DNA of 64,000 nucleotides, taken from Verrucomicrobiaceae bacterium (GTDB taxonomy: Bacteria > Verrucomicrobiota > Verrucomicrobiia > Verrucomicrobiales > Verrucomicrobiaceae). Location: positions 124,001 to 188,000 of the forward strand of contig JAIXSY010000021.1 in NCBI GenBank assembly GCA_027484445.1, written 5' to 3'. The position numbers were made by a program, and so were the translations under genes. Positions within the stretch are counted from its first letter, which is position 1, and each line of letters begins with the position of its first letter. Shown here one piece after another: positions 30,601-38,587 of this stretch. A model generated the notes under the pieces. That model did no database searches, was not told the DNA's origin, and saw nothing but the letters and a program-made list of their open reading frames with translations.

Positions 30601-31779
30601 TCTTGGCAGGGAGAGCTCACGCCCACAGAGCGGCTGGAGCTGAAAGCAGACGCCAATCCGGCAGGCTGGGTGGAGCACTGGACGCTGCATACCTCTCCCG
30701 TCTGGCATGTGCAGGTGCAGGGCCTGGAGCCCATCTATGAAACCACCATGACCGAGCTGATGCCGGTCTGGCGGCCCTGGCCAGGAGAGACCACCACGCT
30801 GGCAGTGACGCGCCCTGAGGCGGTGCAGGGCACGACCACCACGGTGCTCTCAGCCCAGCAGACGACGCAGCTCGGTGATCGCCACCACACCACGCGGCTC
30901 ACCCTGGAGGTACAGGCGAGTTTGGGGGAAGATTTCCGCGTGCAGTTGCCTGAAGGGGCAGAGATTTCCAGCCTGATCGTGGGAGGGCGCGAGCAGCCCG
31001 TGAGGAAGGAGAAAAACGCCGTGATCATCCCCGTCCAGCCCGGAGATCAGCGACTTGAACTGACCTGGAAGACGCGTGCGCCTCTCGGCCTGCTGACCCG
31101 GCCTGATCCGGTGCTGCTGCCAGTGCCTGCTTCGAACATTCAGCTCGAGGTCAGCCTGCCTGCCTCTCGTTGGCTGCTATGGGCTGGCGGCCCACAGCGG
31201 GGTCCTGCGGTTCGCTTCTGGGGCATGGCCTTGGTCGCCGTGCTGGTGGGCGTCTTGCTGGCTCGACTGCCGCGTTCGCCACTGCGGTCGCATGAGTGGG
31301 CGCTGCTCACGCTTGGCTTTCTGCAATTGCATTGGATCATCGGCACAGCCGTGGTGCTCTGGTTCTTGCTGATGGCCTGGCGGGGCTTTCCCGGAGGCTT
31401 GCTTCAGCAGCTCCCTCGGCATCAGCACAATCTGATGCAGGTGATCCTTCTCGGCGGCTCGGGGATCGTGCTGCTGTGCATGCTGGCGGTGGTGAATGAG
31501 GGCCTGCTCGGTCGGCCAGACATGTTGGTTAGCGGCAATGGCTCCACCTCCTTCCTGCTGCGTTGGTTCCAAGACCGAATGACCGACGGCACACTGCCTC
31601 AGCCTTTGATCTTCACCACTTCCATCTGGGTTTACCGAGCTCTGATGCTGCTTTGGTCTCTTTGGCTTGCCTATTCCATCCTGCGCTGGATTCCCTGGAG
31701 CTGGCAGCAGCTCAGTGCGGGGCATTTTTGGAAAAAGGCACCCCCGCCCACTGCCGCAGTGCCCCCACCGCTGCCCTGA
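27658..31779 (+). CDS. Large two-module membrane protein of unknown family
   Basis: The ATG at 27658 starts a signal peptide (RRLALFGSCLVLLAEPSLAQQ) and gives 1373 aa; a TTG at 27646 is the longer option. A beta-rich ectodomain (about 25-465) is followed by a hydrophobic cluster (about 470-575, e.g. VFMLLISTLALWRLWGW). A short soluble part and one membrane helix (about 685-710) follow. Then a second signal-like stretch (PAVLLLCFAASGSAHGQ, about 720-740) introduces another ectodomain (about 745-1180). Four or more helices form the C-terminus. The repeated layout suggests fusion of two secreted membrane-anchored modules. I recognise no family and assign no function. The next gene starts 82 bp downstream. 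Confidence 0.75.
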   Translation: MSSFAARRLALFGSCLVLLAEPSLAQQVPPALQDWKDWATWSETRADSRPSRHDDAGQKMPLWYSALEIEAGAQGARFSFSVEARGPGLAMLPGDANCWPQEVRVEGQAVPVLGHPDHPCVALPAGSGAEIQGIFRWSEMPQSLRVPDAVGILRLKLNEQEVELPVRDEENRLWLQRTGTEPADRDFLSAKVYRLIEDSSPQWLRTQVELSVAGKSREEALGHALPQGWQLSWVESPLPCAVDDAGRLKVQVRAGRWVVKLSAFRTQPASTVAYAEKTQPLAAEEWVGLQQDTALRVVELDGIPAVDVAQTTYPEEWRQYPVHLWTTAQPFQIVEKMRGMGSRKPPGITLQRSFWLDEEGGGLTYRDQLSGRGQQTWRLDAAERHQLGAVKIAGQGQLITKNPATGAVGVEVRDRNLDLQAVGRLEGRGPIPATGWQMDAESLNAELQLPPGWRLLAVFGPDWSQGDWLTDWTLLDVFMLLISTLALWRLWGWKTALLGLLAFLLSYQELGAPRLCGWLLIAGMAAAKLLQGRVAEKWALLFRSAALAIFALGSLTFFLQQVQQALYPQLEVGVNPGLIDENERVNASTLASTAGVDAVAGSPVPATESMSRLRKVMSPLESYAVSSPKPGLSAQITSNLLQDAKARIQTGPAVPQWTWRSVSFGWRGPVAAGEHISLWLIPCGVERVLSVLRVAFLLALAWLLARPSGGKRGPRPSLGAALHPAVLLLCFAASGSAHGQTETPAPERVAPPSGQALPTPEMLDVLRQRLREDAETLRTQNRAELPHVRLQLQGRKLTMEAEIHASALVAVPLPGRLPSWSPIQLEGGLPSLRHEGYLWVLVAPGVSHVKVTGLLPPGPEWQWSFLLKPRQVSIDAPGWTVTGLKPQGVPENQVFFVEQNRSTGAEAAYDQKNYQPVVRIEREIELGLVWQVRTRVQRLSQTGKAVSLSLPLLPGERVMSPGMTASAGRIEVRLGVSDTETSWQGELTPTERLELKADANPAGWVEHWTLHTSPVWHVQVQGLEPIYETTMTELMPVWRPWPGETTTLAVTRPEAVQGTTTTVLSAQQTTQLGDRHHTTRLTLEVQASLGEDFRVQLPEGAEISSLIVGGREQPVRKEKNAVIIPVQPGDQRLELTWKTRAPLGLLTRPDPVLLPVPASNIQLEVSLPASRWLLWAGGPQRGPAVRFWGMALVAVLVGVLLARLPRSPLRSHEWALLTLGFLQLHWIIGTAVVLWFLLMAWRGFPGGLLQQLPRHQHNLMQVILLGGSGIVLLCMLAVVNEGLLGRPDMLVSGNGSTSFLLRWFQDRMTDGTLPQPLIFTTSIWVYRALMLLWSLWLAYSILRWIPWSWQQLSAGHFWKKAPPPTAAVPPPLP

Positions 31780-31861
31780 GCCATTCGGCGCTGGTCACGC
31801 TGGCGCTTCCTTCGTCCGGCTATCTTGCATTTCACCTTGAGCAGGGCATGGAGATCACAAC

Positions 31862-32344
31862 ATGCCTCGCGCCCCCTTCCGCCTCCTTTTCGTCTGCCTG
31901 GGAAACATCTGCCGCTCTCCCGCAGCGCATGCAGTGATGCGTTCCGTGGTGGAAAAAGCGGGCCTCACGGCGCAGATCGAGATTGATTCCGCAGGCACCG
32001 CCAGCTGGCACACCGGCAAGCTGCCGGACGATCGCATGCGCCTCGCAGGCCAGGCTCGCGGTTACACCCTCGATCATCCGGCCCGCCAGATCCAGGCAGC
32101 GGACTTGGCGAAGCACGATCTCGTGCTCGCCATGGATCGTGAGAATCTGCGCAACATCCTCGCCCTGGATCGTGACCGTCGTTTTGCTGACAAAGTGCGG
32201 TTGTTCTGTGAATTCTGCACCGGTCACGAGGAGCAGGAAGTACCTGACCCCTACTACGGAGGACCGGAGGGCTTTGAGCACGTGCTCGATCTCATGGAGG
32301 ATGGCTGCCAGGGCATCCTGCGCGAGATTCAAGCAAAGCTCTGA
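31862..32344 (+). CDS. Low-molecular-weight protein-tyrosine phosphatase
   Basis: This 160-aa enzyme removes phosphate from tyrosine residues. The P-loop CLGNICRS near the N-terminus has the catalytic Cys12 and Arg18 (CX5R), and DPYYGG supplies the general-acid Asp. Length and motif spacing are normal. Bacterial relatives often regulate polysaccharide export, but no kinase or capsule genes are visible here. It lies 66 bp before def and 82 bp after the large membrane-protein gene. Confidence 0.94.
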   Translation: MPRAPFRLLFVCLGNICRSPAAHAVMRSVVEKAGLTAQIEIDSAGTASWHTGKLPDDRMRLAGQARGYTLDHPARQIQAADLAKHDLVLAMDRENLRNILALDRDRRFADKVRLFCEFCTGHEEQEVPDPYYGGPEGFEHVLDLMEDGCQGILREIQAKL

Positions 32345-32409
32345 ACACCTGACGGTGACATTCGGCTGGCAGCCTGACGAAAGCGGAGTATGCCCATGAT
32401 CCCACGACC

Positions 32410-32976
32410 ATGGTTTTGAAAATCGTCCGCTACCCCACCCCCGTGCTCCGCGCTCAATGCCGTCCTGTGACGGAAGTCACCCCAGAGATCCGACAGCTCG
32501 CGCAGGACATGATCGAGACGATGCGCGATGCGAATGGCGTGGGTCTTGCCGCACCCCAAGTGGCGCAGGACGTGCAGCTGGCGGTCATTGATGTTTCGCA
32601 CAATCCACAGTGCATCAGCTACTTGCGCATCAATGGTGAAGCGGCGGATATGATGGCCCACATGCCCGTCATTTTCCTGAATCCCAAGCTGGAGCTGGGC
32701 AAGGACAAGGAGAGCGATGAAGAGGGCTGCCTCAGCTTCCCCAGCCTGCGTGGCCAGATCCGCCGCAGCACCGGGGTGAAAGTGACCTTTCAAAAACTCG
32801 ATGGCAGCACCGAGACTTGGGAGACGGATGGCCTGCTAGCCCGTGCCTTCCAGCATGAGATCGACCACCTGAACGGCGTGCTCTTCATCGACCGCATGTC
32901 CGCCACGGCCAAGGTCACGCTGAAGAGCAAGCTGGCCCGCCTGATGCGTGAATGGGAAGAGGACGACGAGGCCTGA
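32410..32976 (+). CDS. def: Peptide deformylase
   Basis: The 188-aa metalloenzyme removes the formyl group from nascent proteins. All three motifs are intact: GVGLAAPQ (43-50), EGCLS (105-109, ligand Cys107) and HEIDH (149-153). The insert with a short acidic loop (KDKESDEEGC) fits type I-like bacterial enzymes. The GNAT gene follows after 22 bp, probably in the same operon. Confidence 0.96.
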   Translation: MVLKIVRYPTPVLRAQCRPVTEVTPEIRQLAQDMIETMRDANGVGLAAPQVAQDVQLAVIDVSHNPQCISYLRINGEAADMMAHMPVIFLNPKLELGKDKESDEEGCLSFPSLRGQIRRSTGVKVTFQKLDGSTETWETDGLLARAFQHEIDHLNGVLFIDRMSATAKVTLKSKLARLMREWEEDDEA

Positions 32977-32998
32977 GCCGCAACCCTGACCTGACGCC

Positions 32999-34078
32999 AT
33001 GTCCTTCCTCCTGGCCCCGCACCCTTTGCTGCCGGAGGTCTCCCAGCCCTGCGAGGCGCAGGAGCTGCTGGCGCATGGCAAGCGGCGGGATGCTGCCTTT
33101 TATGAGACATGCCACCGTCGGGCTCAGTCGCTCTGGCGGCAGGGTTTTCCGGCCCAGTCCATCCTGGCGCTGAATCGCGCGCTGAGCTGCGCTTTGCCCG
33201 CGGATGATCCCGTGCTGCGCCGTCTGCCACTGCCCTACCTACCCCTGGCCTGGATGCTGGTGCATCGCCCGGCAGCTGAGTTTTTCCTGGGCAATCCGCG
33301 TCGGCACTGGCAGCACTTGGCCACCCGCATGGTGCCGCCCCACGCTGATCTGCGCACCTGGCGCGCCTGGGCTTGCTGGTATCTGGCGAAGGAAGCGCTG
33401 CCTGAGGCAGAGTTCCCACCCGACCTCCAACAAATCCGCCAGGAAGGCATCTGCGAGCCCCGGCATTCAGACATCGCTCAGCATCTGGCCGATCTCTCTC
33501 CGGCGGATGACCTGGCCCGCTGGCAGGCGGCGCTGGACTGGCTGCGCGCAGAGCTGGGGCAAAGGTCCAAGACCGCCGTGGAACACCGCATCCGCCGCAT
33601 CGGCCCTGAGGAACTGCCGGTGGTGGAAAAGCTAGCCCGCCAGATCTGGCCCGCCGTTTACCCCGGCATCATCAGCCACGCGCAGATCGACTACATGCTC
33701 ACCGTCTGGTATCCGCCCTCCGCCATGGCGCGGGAGATGGAGCTGCGCGGCACCTGGTTCGCGCTGATCGAGGTCAGCGGCCACGGCCCGGTGGGCTATG
33801 TCTCGGTGGAGCCGCATGCCGAGGGCGTCTGCTTCATCAACAAGCTCTACCTCCTGCCTGAGTGGCATGGCCATGGCCTCGGTGCCTCCGCGCTGGAGTG
33901 GACCCGCAGGGCTGCCCGCCAGATGGGTTGCACACGCCTGCAACTGCGCGTGAACAAGGCCAACGCCCCTGCCATCCGCGCCTACCGCCGTGCCGGTTTT
34001 GTCTTTGTCGAAGACGTCTGCACCGACATCGGCAGCGGCTTTGTGATGGATGATTACCGCCTGGAGCGCTCTGTGTGA
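32999..34078 (+). CDS. GNAT N-acetyltransferase with an unassigned N-terminal domain
   Basis: Of 359 aa, residues about 200-355 are a GNAT domain: FINKLYLLPEWHGHGLGASAL is the acetyl-CoA site (Q/RxxGxG/A-like), followed by LQLRVNKANAPAIRAYRRAGFV. Residues 1-195 are Leu/Ala/Trp/Arg-rich and helical, with no family I recognise; they resemble a repeat or TPR-like scaffold only loosely. The substrate is unknown. Its position 22 bp after def recalls the def-rimI type of link between N-terminal processing enzymes, but that is inference. Confidence 0.85.
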   Translation: MSFLLAPHPLLPEVSQPCEAQELLAHGKRRDAAFYETCHRRAQSLWRQGFPAQSILALNRALSCALPADDPVLRRLPLPYLPLAWMLVHRPAAEFFLGNPRRHWQHLATRMVPPHADLRTWRAWACWYLAKEALPEAEFPPDLQQIRQEGICEPRHSDIAQHLADLSPADDLARWQAALDWLRAELGQRSKTAVEHRIRRIGPEELPVVEKLARQIWPAVYPGIISHAQIDYMLTVWYPPSAMAREMELRGTWFALIEVSGHGPVGYVSVEPHAEGVCFINKLYLLPEWHGHGLGASALEWTRRAARQMGCTRLQLRVNKANAPAIRAYRRAGFVFVEDVCTDIGSGFVMDDYRLERSV

Positions 34079-34105
34079 GGCAGCCCCGCAGCACCGCAGC
34101 TTTCT

Positions 34106-34197
34106 TCAGCCCACGAGTTCCTGACGCGTGAAGGCGGCGACGACGGGCTGGTCGGGGGTAAAGTTGCCCTCGATGCGCTTGCCGCGTCCGTGGTCCT
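34106..34197 (-). pseudogene. Truncated pyrE 3'-end copy with a 153-bp internal deletion
   Basis: Read on the minus strand, the frame gives HGRGKRIEGNFTPDQPVV joined directly to AAFTRQELVG and a TGA at 34106-34108. Both pieces match the intact pyrE at 39516-40097, but the 51 codons between them are missing. The flanking 10-mer cgacgacggg occurs twice in intact pyrE (39548 and 39701). Several differences from the intact copy are silent (for example GGC for GGT, GTG for GTC, CTC for CTT), so this copy diverged while still functional. Its 5' side runs into a transposase remnant. It cannot encode an active enzyme. Confidence 0.85.
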
Positions 34198-34632
34198 TGC
34201 CTTCGAGCATCGGCCAAAGGCCTCGAAGAGCTTGCGACTGCTTTAGCGTCCATCCTGCTCAATGCGCTTTATGTAGGCCCAGATTGTTTTGGCATCGGGG
34301 ATGTCATCGTCGATGTGCAGACCAAGGAAGACTTTGAAGCTGGTGCGGTCAAAGATTTGCTCCTCGGTGGCGTCGTCGTTGAGGCCATGGAACCGGTGCA
34401 AAACGAGGACTTTGGACATGAGCACGGGGTCAAAAGGGGGCTTGCCGCCCTTGGTCCAGTCGCGTGAGGCGTAGCCGGTGAGATCTTCGAGCGGCGGGCG
34501 GAAGCACTCCCAGGGGGATAGGGGGATGACATCTCGCAGCTTGAGGATGCCGACGGTTTTGGCGGTGACGGCCTGCTCGTGTTCGATGGTACTAAAGAGT
34601 CCGCCACCTTGCCCCTTTCCTGCGGTAGGGCT
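34193..34632 (-). pseudogene. IS5-family transposase remnant (N-terminal part)
   Basis: From 34632 leftwards the frame reads through GLFSTIEHEQAVTAKTVG, IPLSPWECFRPPLEDLTGYA, KGGKPPFDPVLMSKVLVLHR and TSFKVFLGLHIDDDIPDAK to a TAA at 34243-34245. This is the DUF772 N-terminal region of IS5-type transposases. After the stop, and with one frame change, KLFEAFGR and MLEGKD look like the continuing helix, which then meets the pyrE remnant. The DDE catalytic domain is absent, so the element is dead. No terminal inverted repeats were found. Confidence 0.82.
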
Positions 34633-34639
34633 TCATGCA

Positions 34640-34855
34640 CCCCTTCATGCTCCGTGTTTGCTGTCTGTGAAAGTCTTGCCTGGAGAAATGAGATTTCCAG
34701 AGGTGGCCTAATAAAAAATATTGAAAAGTAAATGTTTTTACATGCATTTTATTATTGGGTATAGCATCAATAATAAATTCGATTTATTTACTTATTGTTT
34801 TTTTGAGTAACGAAGAACCTAATCCGCCGTAGTCATCAAACTCTGATTAGCCGAC
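34640..34855. other. AT-rich intergenic stretch at the left side of the island
   Basis: Composition drops sharply to long A/T runs, unlike the GC-rich flanks. A 7-bp stem aataaat/atttatt (34772-34788) precedes a T-run near 34797. It probably holds the promoter of the gene at 34856. No coding frame is supported. Confidence 0.5.
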
Positions 34856-36904
34856 ATGATTTCACAGTATTTTCACCTCTTGCTTTGCCTTCAGACGCTG
34901 CTGCCATGTCTCGCATTGTCAGCCTTTGATGTAGTCATTGATGCAACTCAAGGGCATGCTTCACTCAATAATCCAGTCATTCTCACGGTTGTTGAGCCTT
35001 TAGATGATGGCACGCAGAGTTGCCAGTGGCTGAAGAACGGGAGGGTTATTCCTGGGCAAACGGGTTTCACTTTGGAGATCCCCGAAGCTCGTCCTCAAGA
35101 TGCGGGTTACTATCAAGCCCGAGTCACGGATGCTGAAGGCAACAGCGGAATCAGCATGAAAAAACCCGTCGTAATTATGGAAGGTCAGGAGCAAAAGGTT
35201 ACTGGTGCGTATAGCTATCCTGTCGTGTTGCAACCGCGTTTTTGGGGGCCAGTGGACCGCATCTTTTGGGTGAAGGAATTTAGTTATGCTCAACCAGAGA
35301 TACTGAAGGACACTTGGTGGGTTCGCGGAACACAGACATCACGTTTGCGCCTGCTATCCCGCTTAATGTTTCTCGAAAGTGTGAGTTGTATGGCCATGGT
35401 AGGCGAATCAACAGTATTGCTTGGAAGCTTTAGATTTGATCAATTCGGTTTAGAGCCTAGAAAACCGCGTTTTCAAGCGGCTCCCACGGATGTTGATGCC
35501 GTCATAGGTCAGAGTATCGACCAACCTTTTTTGTATCATGAAGGTGGGACAATAGCAGTGAGTGGCTTACCCCCTGGAGTTGAGTTTGGTGTAGATAATT
35601 TGTGGGGTATACCCACGAAGGCAGGCAACTATCGCTTGCAGTGGAAACTGATGAATTCAGCGGGTAGAGTGACAGATAGTTCTCAAAGCTGGATATTCGT
35701 CCGTGATCCTATCAATCCAGCACCGGCTGTCATTCCTGGCCTTTGGGCTGGTAGTATGAGTGGCAGCTTTGGTGAAGTTGTTGGGCGCGATTTATCACAT
35801 GGCATAATTGAGATCCTCACCTCTTCACGTGGTGTTTTCTCGGGCTCGTTTCGGGCAGGGCATCTTCGTTGGCCTTTAGCAGGTGCACTGCGCTGGGATG
35901 GCGAGTACTTCAAAAGCAAGATCGCGCTCGCACCTCCTTACGGATTTAAGAGTTTTATTTGCATTTTGTATGCCCACGCAATGAGTTCTGACCTGCACGT
36001 TTCGTTTGAAGTCGAGTTTAAGAAGCCTTGGAGTGATTATAATCCATTTTGGGAGCTAAGCGGGGAGCTTATGAAACCCCGCTCTCCAGATTCTGCGGAT
36101 GTAATGAGGCCGACAAGCAATTGGCGCCTCTCTTCACTCCTTCAAACAGAGAACTATGATGGATATGCGCTTGGCCATGGGTTCATCACAGCCGTTTCAG
36201 CACAAAGGATTCAGAGGATGAACTTCACGGGCACGCTACCGGACGGTAGCGGCATCATGGGTTCGATGCCTGTGGTTTCTCAACTGCCTCTCTCGGTCAT
36301 CTTTTACCAACCGCTCCAGAAGAGTGGCGAAAACCTGTGGGGTGACCTATATTTTATTGGTTTACCCCAGGACGACCGTGAAGTGCCCGTTTTGCAGGGC
36401 TCCCTGAACTGGCAGCGCAAGCCTGTCGAAGGCAAAGGATGGCTTGCAGGAAGAGCCACATATTACGGGCTGAATGTCACCGGAGAGATGTTTTTCCGGC
36501 CAGATAGCGGCCCTCTTTTACCTTCCACCCTGCCGGGAACAGAAACCTTCATCCGACTAAATGGAGGTAGCGTCTTTGATGAGTTCATCCCCAAAGACAA
36601 ATTTCCCTTCGATCTAAAGCCAAATCATCAGGCGGTGTTTCCGATTCCTGATCCCCGTAGCTTCAAGCTCGACATCTTTGCAGCTACCGGCTTTTTTAGT
36701 GGCAGTTTCAAGCTTATAGAAGGCAGTGAAGGTGCACTGCAAAAGTCCCGAACGATTCACTTCCGTGGCCTCATGATTCCCGGGCTCAGCCGTGGAGGCG
36801 GTTTCTTCCACTTCAAATCGCCCTCTCCAAGTATTGAGGACGCCTCCGTCTTTTACTCGGGTGCTGTTGATATATTCCGACCCGATGATGATCTTGCGTT
36901 CTGA
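34856..36904 (+). CDS. Secreted Ig-like protein with verrucomicrobial FSGxF repeats
   Basis: The 682-aa product has a signal peptide (MISQYFHLLLCLQTLLPCL). An Ig-like domain (about 22-105) carries CQWLKNGRVIPG and the DAGYYQARVTDAEG Tyr-corner. A putative-Ig/cadherin-like stretch around 210-290 (GLPPGVEFGV) is followed by a C-terminal half with two FSGSF elements (near residues 324 and 613) and a closing SRGGGFFHF. The same C-terminal pattern ends the 1456-aa protein at 41459-45829. Its base composition is lower in GC than the flanking genes, consistent with transfer. Surface exposure is inferred; function is unknown. Confidence 0.75.
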   Translation: MISQYFHLLLCLQTLLPCLALSAFDVVIDATQGHASLNNPVILTVVEPLDDGTQSCQWLKNGRVIPGQTGFTLEIPEARPQDAGYYQARVTDAEGNSGISMKKPVVIMEGQEQKVTGAYSYPVVLQPRFWGPVDRIFWVKEFSYAQPEILKDTWWVRGTQTSRLRLLSRLMFLESVSCMAMVGESTVLLGSFRFDQFGLEPRKPRFQAAPTDVDAVIGQSIDQPFLYHEGGTIAVSGLPPGVEFGVDNLWGIPTKAGNYRLQWKLMNSAGRVTDSSQSWIFVRDPINPAPAVIPGLWAGSMSGSFGEVVGRDLSHGIIEILTSSRGVFSGSFRAGHLRWPLAGALRWDGEYFKSKIALAPPYGFKSFICILYAHAMSSDLHVSFEVEFKKPWSDYNPFWELSGELMKPRSPDSADVMRPTSNWRLSSLLQTENYDGYALGHGFITAVSAQRIQRMNFTGTLPDGSGIMGSMPVVSQLPLSVIFYQPLQKSGENLWGDLYFIGLPQDDREVPVLQGSLNWQRKPVEGKGWLAGRATYYGLNVTGEMFFRPDSGPLLPSTLPGTETFIRLNGGSVFDEFIPKDKFPFDLKPNHQAVFPIPDPRSFKLDIFAATGFFSGSFKLIEGSEGALQKSRTIHFRGLMIPGLSRGGGFFHFKSPSPSIEDASVFYSGAVDIFRPDDDLAF

Positions 36905-37022
36905 TATACGACTCTCACATCTCCCCAAAATATTCCATAAATGCACGAATCAAAAATGTCACTAAACTGACTTATTCCTCACGTTTTTATTTTTTTAAGT
37001 AGAATATTATTAATCAAATCTT

Positions 37023-37625
37023 ATGAATCTTAAAAGAATAATTTGTTTTTTGATTTTAATCCATGCATCTACCCTTGAAGTAAGGTGTGAACACTTGTTT
37101 TCGATGGGAGGGACATTTCAAATTTATAGAGATATTGATCATTATAAGAGATCGGTCGAGGCGTCTTTGGACGACTTAAAGTGCTTAAGATGCGAGAAGA
37201 TTGGAAAGTATTACTGTGGTCTTTTTTTTTCAATCAAGCATCGTGTCATTCTGGTCTCTGATGCACCATGTGAAACATACTGGATTCCAGAATATAGACC
37301 ATCCTACAAAGCGACCGTCCGGCTAACCTTGAACAATGTAGAGGTTGAAAAAAGACCAGGAGATGCTTCAATACAGGGTTTCAGTCAAATTAATACTATG
37401 ATTAGTAGGCCAGAGAGTTCTGCAGTGAATACTTGGCCATTAGGACAGGCTTGTGCTTTTCAAGGTGAAATCGATAAGATAATCGTTGATTAGGATTCCA
37501 AAAAATCATGGATTTTTAATCTAGAAAGTAAAGAAAATGATTATTATTTTGAGATTTTGATAATTTTTGTCCTTATATCCCTGTTTGTTAGCATAAGTAT
37601 CATACGCCACAGGCAAGCGAAGTGA
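37023..37625 (+). pseudogene. Single-pass membrane protein interrupted by an in-frame TAG
   Basis: An AT-rich frame from ATG 37023 encodes a signal peptide (MNLKRIICFLILIHAS) and a 156-residue protein ending at TAG 37491-37493. The same frame continues without further stops to TGA 37623-37625. It adds KKSWIFNLESKEN, a strong membrane helix (FEILIIFVLISLFVSISII) and a basic tail RHRQAK. Signal peptide, ectodomain, anchor and basic cytoplasmic tail make a coherent type I protein if the TAG is read through or was recently acquired. The ectodomain matches no family I recognise (Cys pairs around LKCLRCEKIGKYYCG). Confidence 0.6.
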
Positions 37626-38160
37626 CGATTTCAAATAGCACAACACATCTTAGGTTATAATTATAATACACAGCATGTCTGCTTGCTGTGTCATATATTT
37701 AGTTTCTGCGCTTTTGGTATGGTGGCTCCCTCTTTCCTGGACGAGTTCGAAGTGCGGCTATCTGAAGCTTTTTCGTCCGCCGTCTGCTTCCAGCACGCAG
37801 TGCTGGGTTGTTCTCAATGAAAGAAAATGGTTGGAATCAGTACTTAGTTTTGGTGAGGAACCACCAGGATGGCTCACAACTAGTGGGAAATGCACCACTT
37901 TCCGACAGAATGACCGTAGCGGGAGTCAATCCCGTAGAGCCATGATGGAGGCAAATCCCTGGGGAGTGGCTTTCACAGTCCACCTTAGCAGGGCACCGAA
38001 ACCACCTGGATCGGCTGGTGCCTATGCTGCGCCGTAGTCCTGACGCCGAGGCCATCTGGGGTAGGCTGGCACAGTTCATCGCCCTCAGAGTTGCTAAAAG
38101 CGCGCCTGAATGGGGGCCGGTTTCCGAGGTGCGTGTGATGAACAGCAACTGACCCACGCA
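37626..38160. other. Degenerate coding region upstream of the HTTM-like operon
   Basis: No continuous gene is supported. Short frames with coding-like codon use follow each other in different phases: MVAPSFLDEFEVRLSEAF (from 37719), MKENGWNQYLVLVRNHQDG (from 37817), and a frame after the stop at 37943-37945 that ends DAEAIWGRLAQFIALRVAKS...VMNSN at TGA 38150-38152. The last piece abuts the next gene and is probably the 3' end of a gene that lost its start. The 120-codon frame at 37675-38037 crosses these pieces and is not favoured. Confidence 0.4.
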
Positions 38161-38170
38161 TTTGAGCGAG

Positions 38171-38587
38171 ATGACGCACCCTCAGGGGCACTGGCAGATT
38201 CCACCTTTTGCAGAGATACCAGAAGCCAGACTGTCTGAAATGGTGCTGATCAAGCTCAATGGAGATCAGGTGGCGGAGATGCGCCTGGGCAGCTCGGCCC
38301 GCCCAAAAAAGGCCAAAACCCCAGAGCCCAAAAAGGGGAATCCGATCTCCATTTCCCCCAAGGCATCACCCATAGTCCCCGGCCAGGACGCGCCGCTCAT
38401 GCGTCGGCAAATGCTGAGAATACAGGGAAGTTCTCCGCCCTCGGGTAGTACCTCAACGATACCATGGCAAACATCGCGCTGCATGTCATGTGTCCAGGGG
38501 AAGTGTGCGCATCCGGCGGCGGGCAAGTCTCCCGACATAAAGCCGGTAGGGATTCCGCAAACGAGAACGGAGACTAGCGCGCCATGA
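38171..38587 (+). CDS. Small hypothetical protein coupled to the HTTM-like gene
   Basis: The 138-aa frame (ATG 38171; TTG 38162 possible) begins MTHPQGHWQIPPFAEIPEA. It has a Lys/Pro-rich middle (ARPKKAKTPEPKKG) and a late Cys cluster (CMSCVQGKC). Its TGA overlaps the next ATG (ATGA, 38584-38587), which supports this frame. However, the +1 frame over 38446-38587 also looks coding (MANIALHVMCPGEV), so a frameshift inside the gene is possible. No family is recognised. Confidence 0.42.
   Translation: MTHPQGHWQIPPFAEIPEARLSEMVLIKLNGDQVAEMRLGSSARPKKAKTPEPKKGNPISISPKASPIVPGQDAPLMRRQMLRIQGSSPPSGSTSTIPWQTSRCMSCVQGKCAHPAAGKSPDIKPVGIPQTRTETSAP

Noticed and set aside
37675..38037. 120-codon plus-strand frame
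   Set aside because: It crosses pieces with better coding character in other frames and has no family features, so it is treated as part of a degenerate region.
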